Below, piece by piece: positions 6,308-12,564 of a stretch of DNA of 12,564 nucleotides; the first letter of the stretch is position 1, and each line of letters begins with the position of its first letter. Made by a program: the position numbers and the translations under genes. The notes beneath the pieces were generated by a model. The model saw only the letters and a program-made list of their open reading frames with translations, was not told the origin of the DNA and searched no databases. This DNA comes from CALWRM01 sp050309765 (GTDB lineage Bacteria > Bacillota > Clostridia > Christensenellales > UBA1750). Where the stretch lies: contig JBNRMU010000182.1 of assembly GCA_050309765.1 (NCBI GenBank), positions 1-12,564 on the forward strand, given 5' to 3'.

Positions 6308-7204
6308 ATGCAGCAGAAGAAACTCATTTTCCAGGGCAGTGCGACCGCAATGGTCACCCCGTTTGGCAAGGACGGTACCGGTTTGAACCTGAACACCTTC
6401 GATAAGATGATCGACTTCCAGATTGCCGGCGGCACGGACGCGTTGGTCGTCTGCGGCTCCACGGGCGAGCCTTCCACCATGGATATCAGCGAAGAGGCCC
6501 AGCTTATCGGCCGCGCGGTGGAACGTGTGAACCATCGCATCCCCGTCATCGCCGGCGCCAGCAGCAACGACACCAGCTTTGCCGTGCGCTCCGTCAAGCA
6601 GGCCCAGTCCCTGGGCGCGGATGCCCTTTTGATGGCGACGCCCTATTATAACAAATCCACCCAGCCGGGCCTGGTGCGCCACTTCGGCATCATCGCCGAC
6701 TCCACCGATCTGCCCATCATCCTTTACAATGTGCCCTCCCGTACGGGCGTGAACCTTCTGCCCGAAACGATCCAGAAGATCAGCCGCGAGCATGAGAACA
6801 TCGTGGGCGTCAAGGAAGCCTCCGGCGACATCGTGCAGGTGGCAAAGCTTGCGCATCTGTGCCCCGAGCTTGCCATCTATTCCGGCAACGACGATTATAC
6901 CGTGCCCGTGCTCTCCCTGGGCGGCAAGGGCGTGATTTCCGTGGTTTCCAACCTTTTGCCCACCATGATGCACGACGTTGTGATGAACTTCTTAAACGGC
7001 AACATCGCCGAAGCCACCCGCGGCCAGCTGGAGATGCTGCCGCTGGTGTTCGCTCTGTTCAGCGAGGTCAACCCCATCCCGGTCAAGACAGCAATGAACG
7101 ATATGGGCTTTGACTGCGGTCCGCTGCGCCTGCCCTTGATCGAGATGCAGGACGATACCCATGAGAACCTGAAAAAGCAGATGAAGGTTTTCGGCCTTCT
7201 GTAA
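6308..7204 (+). CDS. dapA: 4-hydroxy-tetrahydrodipicolinate synthase (DHDPS)
   Basis: 298 residues, the usual DapA length. The cytoplasmic enzyme condenses pyruvate with aspartate semialdehyde in the first committed step of the diaminopimelate/lysine branch. The class I aldolase barrel shows GSTGEPSTM (about 50-58), TPYYNKSTQPGL, LYNVPSRTG with catalytic Tyr140, and VGVKEASGD with the Schiff-base Lys169; the Tyr-Lys spacing of 29 is close to the 28 of the E. coli enzyme. SGNDDYTVPVLSLGGKGVISVVSNL is also family-typical. The start has AAGGAGGA (6293-6300) seven bases upstream. It is the first gene of an operon controlled by the lysine riboswitch and is followed 15 bases later by dapB. Context and motifs favour true DapA over N-acetylneuraminate lyase or other aldolase relatives. 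Confidence 0.97.
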   Translation: MQQKKLIFQGSATAMVTPFGKDGTGLNLNTFDKMIDFQIAGGTDALVVCGSTGEPSTMDISEEAQLIGRAVERVNHRIPVIAGASSNDTSFAVRSVKQAQSLGADALLMATPYYNKSTQPGLVRHFGIIADSTDLPIILYNVPSRTGVNLLPETIQKISREHENIVGVKEASGDIVQVAKLAHLCPELAIYSGNDDYTVPVLSLGGKGVISVVSNLLPTMMHDVVMNFLNGNIAEATRGQLEMLPLVFALFSEVNPIPVKTAMNDMGFDCGPLRLPLIEMQDDTHENLKKQMKVFGLL

Positions 7205-7219
7205 AAGGAGATACATGCC

Positions 7220-8317
7220 ATGACAGCGCTGCTGATCAACGGGGCCCTGGGAAAGATGGGCCGTATGCTCGCCGACTGCGCCGCGCAGCAGGGCTTGAGC
7301 GTTGCCGCGGGCGTGGACGTGTGCGCGGAGGGCGCAACAGCCGCTTTTCCGCTGCATGCCCGCCTGTCCGACTGCACGGAAGCGGCCGATGTGCTGGTCG
7401 ATTTTTCGCGTCCGGCGGCGCTTAGTGACGTGCTGGATTTTGCCAGGGAACGCAAAATGCCCCTGGTGCTTGCCACCACCGGCTATTCCAAGGAGCAGGA
7501 GCAGCAGATTGAGGATGCTGCCAAACTGCTGCCGGTTTTCCGCAGCGCTAATTTTTCCCTGGGCGTGAACGTCCTGGTCTCCCTGGCCGAGCAGGCGACC
7601 GCCGCCTTGCAGGGCTTTGACGTGGAGATCGTGGAAAAGCATCACAAGTACAAGGTGGACGCGCCCTCCGGCACGGCGCTGATGCTCTGTGCCGCCGTGG
7701 AAAACGCCCTGCCGCAAAAGGGCGAGCGCGTCTTTGGCCGCAGCGGCGTGTGCCCGCGCAAGGAGAATGAGATCGGCCTGCACGCGGTGCGCGGCGGCAG
7801 CCTTGCCGGGGAGCACGAGCTGTACTTCCTGGGCGAGGACGAAACGGTCACCCTGTCCCACAGCGCGGCCAGCCGCCGGGTGTTCGCCCTTGGCGCCCTG
7901 CGCGCGGCAAACTTTATCGCCGCGCAGAAACCGGGCCTGTACGACATGCGCTCCATGCTGCAAAAGAAAGAGCCCCCTACCAGGCTGGAGGAGGGCTGGA
8001 GCCTTCTCAAGGTACCCATGGACAGACAGGACGAGCTGCTGTCGAACGTACAGGTGCAGCACATGCAGCTGCTTCCCGATGGCGGCATCGCTCTGGCCGT
8101 GCCTGCGGAAAAAGTATCCGGCTTGCCGCTGAAGGGCGGGGTCGAGGTGCAAAGCGGGCTCGTGCTGCTCACCACGCAGCAGCCGACCAAACTGCCCGCA
8201 GCGCTGGCCAAGTGCGGCGCACAGCCCTGCTTTTTGTCCGTTGCCTGCGGCAAGGCCAGCCTTTTGCTGAAGACGGAAGAAGCGCAGACGTTGGTGCAGG
8301 CGCTGGAAACAGCCTGA
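7220..8317 (+). CDS. dapB: 4-hydroxy-tetrahydrodipicolinate reductase with C-terminal ACT-like extension
   Basis: Residues 1-247 are a full DapB, which reduces the DapA product with NAD(P)H. The nucleotide-binding motif is NGALGKMGR (7-15), followed by LATTGYS, ANFSLGVN, the catalytic EKHHKYKVDAPSGTAL with His141 and Lys145, and the C-terminal GLHAVRGGSLAGEHEL and SHSAASRRVFALGAL. Standard DapB is about 240-270 residues; this one has 365. The extra 118 residues (248-365, bases 7961-8314) continue in frame with the same base composition and no stop. Their last 55 residues read as beta-alpha-beta-beta-alpha and resemble the final ACT module of aspartokinases (ALAKCGAQPCFLSVACGKAS, then LLLKTEEAQTLVQAL). 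I infer an allosteric amino-acid-binding domain, possibly for lysine. The ribosome site AAAGGAGA lies at 7204-7211. The reductase call is firm; the extension's identity is moderate. Confidence 0.93.
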   Translation: MTALLINGALGKMGRMLADCAAQQGLSVAAGVDVCAEGATAAFPLHARLSDCTEAADVLVDFSRPAALSDVLDFARERKMPLVLATTGYSKEQEQQIEDAAKLLPVFRSANFSLGVNVLVSLAEQATAALQGFDVEIVEKHHKYKVDAPSGTALMLCAAVENALPQKGERVFGRSGVCPRKENEIGLHAVRGGSLAGEHELYFLGEDETVTLSHSAASRRVFALGALRAANFIAAQKPGLYDMRSMLQKKEPPTRLEEGWSLLKVPMDRQDELLSNVQVQHMQLLPDGGIALAVPAEKVSGLPLKGGVEVQSGLVLLTTQQPTKLPAALAKCGAQPCFLSVACGKASLLLKTEEAQTLVQALETA

Positions 8318-8330
8318 CAAAAAAGAAAAA

Positions 8331-9593
8331 ATGAAGAAGATCGGCGAGCTGATTGACGAACGCTGTTCCTCGTTGGTGTTTTGGTCGGCCTGGGCGGCCT
8401 ATGCGGCCACCTATGTCGGCCGCATCAACTATTCGGCGGCCCTGGCCGGCATGGTGAATGCGCAGGTGTTCACCAAGGCGCAGGGTGGGATCATCGGCAC
8501 GGTCTTCTTTTTTTGTTACGGTTCCGGCCAGTTGTTGAATGGCTATCTGGGCGACAGGATCTCGCCCTTTGCCATGATCTTCACCGGCCTTTTCGTGTCC
8601 CTGTGCATGAACTGCCTCATGTCGCTGATGCCCTCGCCCCTGTGGCTTTCCCTGGTGTGGGGCGTCAACGGCCTGGCCCAGTCCATGATCTGGTCGCCCA
8701 TCGTACGCATCATTTCGCAGGTGCTGCACCGCGCCCAAAGGGTGCGGGCCTGCCTGAACATCGCTTCCACCATCCCTGCCGGGACGATCGCGGCCTACGG
8801 CCTTTCCATGCTGATGCTGCGTTTTTTCAGCTGGCGCATGGTGTTTCTGGCCGCAGGGCTTTGCATGCTGCCGGTGCTGCTGCTGTGGCTGCATGCCTGG
8901 CGGCGCGCCCGGCACGCGGTCTATGCGCAGCCGACAGAGCTGCCGACGCAGATAAAAACGGGCCCCATGCGCACGGACTCCCTCTGGCCGCTGCTTTTGT
9001 CCTCCGGCGTGGTGCTGCTGGTGCTGCCCACCATGCTGCACGGCATGCTCAAGGATGGCGTGACCACCTGGGTACCCACCATGATCATGGAAAGCTATCG
9101 GGTCACGCCTTCCTTTTCCCTGCTGCTGGCGCTGCTGCTGCCCATCATCAACCTGGGCGGCGCGGCAGGGGCCACCTATGTGTGCAACCGCTTTTGCCAG
9201 GGCAACGAGATCAAGGCCGCCTGCTGGTGTGCCTTGGCCCTGGTGCCGCTGCTGCTGGCGCTGTGCTTCATCGGAAAAATGCCGGCCCTGCTTTCTATCC
9301 TGCTGCTGGGGCTGACCTCGTCCATCCTGTTGGGCTTCAACCACATGGTGATCACGCTGGTGCCAGTGCGCTTCGGCCGCTACGGCAAGGCCTCCACCAT
9401 CACCGGCGCGCTGAACTCGGCCATTTATCTGGGCTGCGCGTTTTCCAATTACGGCTTTGGCCTGCTGGCGCAGACGAGCGGCTGGCAGGCGACGGTTTTG
9501 TGCTGGCTGGGCCTGGCGCTGGCGGACCTGATTCTGTGCCTTTTTGTGCTCAGACGCTGGAACCGCTTCCTGGAAAGCGGCACGCAGGAATAA
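8331..9593 (+). CDS. MFS transporter, organophosphate:phosphate antiporter-like
   Basis: A 420-residue polytopic inner-membrane protein with about 12 hydrophobic segments and a central basic loop (WRRARHAVYAQP, about 190-202), typical of the major facilitator superfamily. Its N-terminal half follows the GlpT/UhpT (OPA) pattern: YVGRINYSAAL with Arg31 at the position of the GlpT phosphate-binding Arg45, CYGSGQLLNGYLGDR, and WGVNGLAQSMIWSPIVRI, similar to the OPA W-x-x-N-G-x-x-Q signature. The second GlpT Arg (269) appears replaced by Lys241 in LKDGVTTWVP. The start is 13 bases after the dapB stop. No ribosome binding site precedes it, only an A-rich run, so translation may be coupled to dapB. 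Being third in a lysine-riboswitch operon hints at a substrate tied to lysine or aspartate metabolism, but family resemblance points to phosphorylated compounds. The substrate is unknown. Confidence 0.85.
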   Translation: MKKIGELIDERCSSLVFWSAWAAYAATYVGRINYSAALAGMVNAQVFTKAQGGIIGTVFFFCYGSGQLLNGYLGDRISPFAMIFTGLFVSLCMNCLMSLMPSPLWLSLVWGVNGLAQSMIWSPIVRIISQVLHRAQRVRACLNIASTIPAGTIAAYGLSMLMLRFFSWRMVFLAAGLCMLPVLLLWLHAWRRARHAVYAQPTELPTQIKTGPMRTDSLWPLLLSSGVVLLVLPTMLHGMLKDGVTTWVPTMIMESYRVTPSFSLLLALLLPIINLGGAAGATYVCNRFCQGNEIKAACWCALALVPLLLALCFIGKMPALLSILLLGLTSSILLGFNHMVITLVPVRFGRYGKASTITGALNSAIYLGCAFSNYGFGLLAQTSGWQATVLCWLGLALADLILCLFVLRRWNRFLESGTQE

Positions 9594-9601
9594 AAAACAG
9601 C

Positions 9602-9617
9602 GCTTCCCATTGGAAGC
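9602..9617. repeat. Small hairpin after MFS gene
   Basis: GCTTCC (9602-9607) pairs with GGAAGC (9612-9617) across CATT, just upstream of the main terminator. It is minor and may aid termination. Confidence 0.4.
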
Positions 9618-9637
9618 CGCCGGCTGCAATGCAGAAA

Positions 9638-9672
9638 AAAAGCGGAGCGGACAGATCGTCCGCTCCGCTTTT
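9638..9672. terminator. Strong bidirectional terminator between convergent genes
   Basis: A perfect 15-bp stem, AAAAGCGGAGCGGAC (9638-9652) with 9658-9672, has loop AGATC, an A-tract on one side and a T-tract on the other. It ends the lysine operon on the + strand and the desulfoferrodoxin transcript on the minus strand. Confidence 0.92.
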
Positions 9673-9704
9673 CGATCGATTCAATGGACCAAAGGCTGTA
9701 AGGA

Positions 9705-10079
9705 TCAGGCCTTCCACAGGGAATGCAGGTTGCAGTAGGCGTACACGGCCAGCACCTCATCGCCCTCGCAGATGGCGAAGCAGGCCTTGGGCTCCATGCC
9801 GGGCTTCAGGGCCTTGCGCTGGTTGCCGGATGTGGTTTGCAGCGAGATCCACTCGATATAGTGCTCCTCCAGCATGGGATGGGCGACGGCACCCACGGTG
9901 ACGTACACCTTGCCGTCCTTAACCTCGTAGACGGGCACATGCTTTTCCTGCGCGGCGTCCGTGGTGCCGGGAATGATCTCCTCCATGGGCTTGCCGCAGC
10001 AAACCACGGGGCAGGCGGTCTTTTTGACGATGGCGATCATCTGACCGCAGACGGCACAGCGATAGAACTTCATTTCCAT
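9705..10079 (-). CDS. dfx: Desulfoferrodoxin (superoxide reductase, Dx-containing class)
   Basis: 124 residues, the usual length. It reduces superoxide to hydrogen peroxide without releasing oxygen, in the cytoplasm of anaerobes. The N-terminal desulforedoxin domain binds one iron through Cys8, Cys11, Cys27 and Cys28 (CAVC and CC). The catalytic neelaredoxin domain shows the iron ligands His47 (EKHVPVY, with the conserved Glu45-Lys46 pair), His67 (AHPM), His73 (EEHYIEWI), Cys116 and His119 (YCNLHSLW). The usual Gly after the last His is Ser120, a mild oddity. The start has AAGGAGGT (10086-10093 on the + strand) six bases upstream; a second Met at residue 3 is a less well spaced alternative. 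It is divergent from a ferredoxin-like gene that could share its control and perhaps supply electrons. Confidence 0.95.
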   Translation of the reverse strand: MEMKFYRCAVCGQMIAIVKKTACPVVCCGKPMEEIIPGTTDAAQEKHVPVYEVKDGKVYVTVGAVAHPMLEEHYIEWISLQTTSGNQRKALKPGMEPKACFAICEGDEVLAVYAYCNLHSLWKA

Positions 10080-10122
10080 TGGAATACCTCCTTCTGGGCA
10101 TGGGGGAAAATTGTCTGCTTTG

Positions 10123-10230
10123 AGTATAACATCGTATTGCCAAAGAGAATAGTCCGGTGCGCAGAATTCGTCGAAAAAGAATTGATGCGTGGTTAAAACA
10201 ACGGAATTACCCGCCCGATCGCGCTATACT
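10123..10230. promoter_or_regulatory. Divergent control region between dfx and ferredoxin gene
   Basis: The 181-bp gap contains a TATACT -10-like box on the minus strand (10123-10128) and another on the plus strand (10225-10230), each at a plausible distance from its gene. Neither has a recognisable -35 box at 16-18 bp, so an activator or another sigma factor may be needed. No clear operator palindrome was found. Confidence 0.35.
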
Positions 10231-10260
10231 AATGCCACAAGAGCAAAGGAGGACCAAACG

Positions 10261-10965
10261 ATGCTGCGACAGATCATCCATATAGACGAGGAAAAGTGCA
10301 ACGGCTGCGGCGCCTGCGCCGACGCCTGCCACGAGGGGGCCATCGCCATGGTAGACGGCAAGGCCCGCCTCATCCGCGACGACTATTGCGACGGCATGGG
10401 CGATTGCCTGCCCGAATGCCCCACCGGCGCGATCACGTTTGAAACGCGCGAAGCCGCCGAGTACGACCGCCGGGCGGTGGAGGAAAACATGAAGAAAAAG
10501 GCCGCCTTTACGCCGCCCGCAACCTGCCCGGGGATGCGCATGCGCCAGATGAATGTAGACGCGGATACGCCAGAAGGCGCGGCCGCCGCGCCCGCCCTGC
10601 GCCCGCAGCTGCGCAACTGGCCGGTGCAGATCAAGCTCGCACCCACGAAGGCGGCCTATTTCGACGGCGCGAAATTGCTCGTGGCCGCCGACTGCACGGC
10701 CTATGCCTACGCGAACTTCCACGCTGAAATGATGCGAGGCAAGGTGACGCTGGTGGGCTGCCCGAAGCTGGACAGTGTGGATTACAGCGAAAAACTGACG
10801 GAGATTCTCAAAAACAACGACATCCAATCCGTGACGCTGGTGCGCATGGAGGTACCCTGCTGCGGCGGGTTGGAGATGGCTGTCAGGCGCGCGCTGCAAA
10901 ACAGCGGCAAGTTCCTGCCCTGGCAGGTGATCACCGTTTCCATCGACGGCAAGATCCTCGACTGA
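10261..10965 (+). CDS. Ferredoxin-like iron-sulfur protein with C-terminal cysteine-rich domain
   Basis: 234 residues, cytoplasmic. The start at 10261 follows AAAGGAGG (10245-10252); an upstream in-frame ATG at 10189 lacks a ribosome site and is not used here. The first cluster motif is complete: Cys13, 16, 19 and 23 (CNGCGACADAC). The second has Cys43, 49 and 53 (CDGMGDCLPECP) but Met46 where the second Cys of a standard motif stands. The C-terminal part (about 118-234) contains LRNWPVQIKL, AADC (Cys145), VGCPKL (Cys167) and EVPCCGG (Cys200-201). I recall this overall architecture from clostridial and archaeal proteins annotated only as 4Fe-4S ferredoxin, in which the incomplete second motif is usual. 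The role is likely electron transfer or redox sensing. It is divergent from desulfoferrodoxin, consistent with a redox or oxygen-stress job, but the partner is unknown. Confidence 0.85.
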   Translation: MLRQIIHIDEEKCNGCGACADACHEGAIAMVDGKARLIRDDYCDGMGDCLPECPTGAITFETREAAEYDRRAVEENMKKKAAFTPPATCPGMRMRQMNVDADTPEGAAAAPALRPQLRNWPVQIKLAPTKAAYFDGAKLLVAADCTAYAYANFHAEMMRGKVTLVGCPKLDSVDYSEKLTEILKNNDIQSVTLVRMEVPCCGGLEMAVRRALQNSGKFLPWQVITVSIDGKILD

Positions 10966-10976
10966 AAAGGGCATGA

Positions 10977-11007
10977 AAAAGGAGCGGACAGGCTGTCCGC
11001 TCCTTTT
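10977..11007. terminator. Bidirectional terminator between convergent genes
   Basis: A perfect 14-bp stem, AAAAGGAGCGGACA (10977-10990) with 10994-11007, has loop GGC and A- and T-tracts at its ends. It serves the ferredoxin-like gene (+) and the permease gene (minus). The core GGAGCGGAC is shared with the terminator at 9638-9672. Confidence 0.92.
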
Positions 11008-11024
11008 GATGTATGCTGCTTAAA

Positions 11025-12353
11025 TCACGCAACCAAGGTGATGATGCGGATCACAAACAGGGCGAAGGAAACCCACATAACGGGGGAGATGTCCTTGACC
11101 TTGCCGGTGCACAGCTTCAGGATAACCCAGGCCAGCATGGCAAACATGATGCCGTTGGCGATGGAGTAGGTCAGGGGCATGAGCAGGATGGCAAGATAGC
11201 CGCCCACAACATCGGCGATGTCGCCCTCGAAGGACATCTTCTTCACAGAGCCGAGCATGAGCAGACCGACGAACACCAGCGCGGGAGCGGTAGCGAAGCC
11301 GGGGATGGCGGCAAAGATGGGGAAGAAGATGATGGCAACGAGGAACAGCACGGCGGTGGTCAGGGCGGTCAGGCCGGTACGGCCGCCAGCGGAAACGCCG
11401 GCGGAGGACTCGACATAGCTGGTAACGGTGGAGGTGCCCAGGCAGGCGCCAACCACGGTGCCGATGGCGTCGGCCAGCAGAGCGCCGCCCGCGCGGGGAA
11501 GCTTGCCGTCCTTATCCAGCAGGTCGGCCTTGCTGGCAACGCCGATCAGGGTGCCGGCGGTGTCGTACAGGTCAACGAACAGGAAGGAGAACACGATCAC
11601 GGCAAAGTCCAGCAGATGCTGGCCCACCCAGCTGAAATCGAACTGGAAGGCCGTGGGCTCGGAAATCTTGGGCAGCTGCACGATGGCGGTGGGAATCAGG
11701 GAATACTCGCCCTGGTACCAGCCGATCAGCTGGGCGAAGATGCCCAGAATCCAGGTGGCCAGGATGCCCAGCAGGATGGAGCCCTTGACGTTGTAGTGAT
11801 ACAGGATGCCGATGATGACAAGGCCGATCATGGCCAGGGCAAACTCGGGGGTACCGACGCTGCCAAGGTCCACCAGGGTGGAATCGCTGTTGACAACGAT
11901 GCCGGCGCCCTGCAGGCCGACGAAGGCGATAAACAGGCCGATGCCGGCGGTGATGCCCAGCTTCAGGTTGGCGGGCACGGAGTTGACCAGCGCCTCGCGG
12001 AACTTAAACAGGGACAGGACGATAAAGATAAGACCTTCGACCAGCACGGCGGTCAGGGCAACGCGCCAATCCACACCCATGCCCAGGCAGATGGTGTAGG
12101 TGAAGTAGGCGTTCAGGCCCATGCCGGAGGCCAGAGCCACGGGATAGTTGGCCAGGAACGCCATGCACAGCGTAGCGATGGCGGCGGACACCGCGGTGGC
12201 GATGAATACGGCGTTGTAATCCATGCCGGCAGCGGACAGCATGCCCGGGTTGACGGCCAGGATGTACGCCATCGCCAGGAAGGTGGTAAGACCGGCCACG
12301 ATCTCGGTGCGCACATTGGTGTTGTGCTTCTTGAGCTGGAACAGTTTCTCCAT
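11025..12353 (-). CDS. NCS2 family purine permease (AzgA/PbuG-like)
   Basis: A 442-residue multi-spanning membrane transporter that probably takes up hypoxanthine, guanine or adenine by proton symport. Family landmarks are GLTTFLAMAYILAVNPGML (21-39), SGMGLNAYF in the third membrane segment (76-84), VDLYDTAGTLIGVASKA (260-276), and GTSTVTSYVESSAGVSAGGR (306-325), which contains the conserved Glu315. These match the AzgA/PbuG/PbuO branch of NCS2 rather than the uracil/xanthine branch. The start at 12353 is chosen because AAGGAGGA (12359-12366 on the + strand) precedes it and the protein then begins with the usual MEKLFQL. A longer reading to 12407 would start upstream of the predicted transcription start. 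No purine riboswitch core was recognised in its leader. Confidence 0.93.
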   Translation of the reverse strand: MEKLFQLKKHNTNVRTEIVAGLTTFLAMAYILAVNPGMLSAAGMDYNAVFIATAVSAAIATLCMAFLANYPVALASGMGLNAYFTYTICLGMGVDWRVALTAVLVEGLIFIVLSLFKFREALVNSVPANLKLGITAGIGLFIAFVGLQGAGIVVNSDSTLVDLGSVGTPEFALAMIGLVIIGILYHYNVKGSILLGILATWILGIFAQLIGWYQGEYSLIPTAIVQLPKISEPTAFQFDFSWVGQHLLDFAVIVFSFLFVDLYDTAGTLIGVASKADLLDKDGKLPRAGGALLADAIGTVVGACLGTSTVTSYVESSAGVSAGGRTGLTALTTAVLFLVAIIFFPIFAAIPGFATAPALVFVGLLMLGSVKKMSFEGDIADVVGGYLAILLMPLTYSIANGIMFAMLAWVILKLCTGKVKDISPVMWVSFALFVIRIITLVA

Positions 12354-12397
12354 GTCGATCCTCCTTAAATAAATATAGATAAGGAAAACATAGCTAA

Positions 12398-12426
12398 ATG
12401 ATAGCACAGCCGCCCGTGCACTTCAA
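12398..12426 (-). promoter_or_regulatory. Promoter of the purine permease gene
   Basis: On the minus strand, TTGAAG (12421-12426) and TATCAT (12398-12403) are separated by 17 bp. The predicted start near 12391 gives a leader of about 38 nt, too short for a riboswitch. This fits the chosen start codon. Confidence 0.6.
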
Positions 12427-12502
12427 CACCTTTTCCTCACGAAACGACAAAAATTTATGGGAAATGTCCGGCTTTTAGCCCGCCGAAGGGGCCAAATACG
12501 CC

Positions 12503-12532
12503 CGTGTTTACAACTTGGAAATCAAAAACACG
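12503..12532. repeat. Inverted repeat upstream of permease promoter
   Basis: CGTGTTT (12503-12509) is complementary to AAACACG (12526-12532), with a 16-base spacer. It lies about 77 bp upstream of the permease -35 box. It could be an operator for a dimeric regulator or part of an unseen neighbouring leader. Apart from this, 12427-12564 shows nothing I can name. Confidence 0.35.
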
Positions 12533-12564
12533 AACATTTCACGGGATCGGGCGCAAAGGGTTAT

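Noticed and set aside
6992..8320. 442-codon minus-strand frame opposite dapA/dapB
   Set aside because: Shadow of dapB; Gln/Arg/Leu/His-rich translation without domains.
8169..9629. 486-codon minus-strand and 506-codon + strand (8381-9901) frames over the MFS gene
   Set aside because: Both overlap a clear membrane transporter; translations are low-complexity and lack membrane segments or motifs.
10189..10260. Upstream start for the ferredoxin-like gene
   Set aside because: No ribosome site; the strong AAAGGAGG directly precedes 10261 and the added residues look unlike the family.
11013..12368. 451-codon + strand frame opposite the purine permease
   Set aside because: Gly/Gln/Asp/His-rich antisense shadow of a well-supported NCS2 permease.
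12354..12564. Purine riboswitch in front of the NCS2 permease
   Set aside because: I searched by eye for the conserved purine aptamer core on the minus strand and did not find it; the predicted leader is only about 38 nt.

Overview
The window looks like chromosomal DNA of a GC-rich, anaerobic, probably spore-forming member of the Bacillota (class Clostridia, gut type). The grounds are strong AGGAGG-type ribosome binding sites, a lysine riboswitch with a transcription-terminator platform, a superoxide reductase of the desulfoferrodoxin type, a small protein resembling the DUF3787 spore-surface family, and paired glycoside hydrolases. Genus cannot be given from the sequence alone. No tRNA, rRNA, CRISPR array, insertion sequence or phage gene is visible.

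Layout. (a) 1-3730: two tandem glycoside hydrolase family 31 (GH31) genes on the + strand. The first is cut by the left window edge. They are separated by a terminator whose loop carries the -35 box of the second gene's promoter. (b) 3731-4036: no gene, but a dense run of hairpins that ends in a terminator; probably a dispersed palindromic repeat element. (c) 4037-5572: two minus-strand genes, an FMN-dependent alpha-hydroxy-acid oxidase-like protein and a phosphinothricin-acetyltransferase-like GNAT. (d) 5652-5870: a small + strand gene, DUF3787-like. (e) 5956-9593: a lysine biosynthesis operon consisting of a near-consensus promoter, a complete L-box lysine riboswitch with mutually exclusive antiterminator and terminator, dapA, a dapB with an unusual C-terminal extension, and an MFS transporter; it closes with a strong bidirectional terminator. 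(f) 9705-10965: divergent desulfoferrodoxin (minus) and ferredoxin-like iron-sulfur protein (plus), an oxygen-defence or redox pair. (g) 11025-12353: a minus-strand NCS2/AzgA-type purine permease with its own promoter.

How the genes work together. The riboswitch should shut down dapA-dapB-MFS when lysine is plentiful. DapA and DapB catalyse two consecutive steps of the diaminopimelate/lysine pathway, which also feeds peptidoglycan and, in spore formers, dipicolinate. The most unusual item is the roughly 118-residue extension on DapB. It reads like the ACT regulatory region at the end of aspartokinases and suggests a DapB with a built-in amino-acid sensor. The MFS protein in the same operon resembles organophosphate:phosphate antiporters and has no known link to lysine. 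The rest of the window consists of recognisable families with a few noteworthy residue substitutions.
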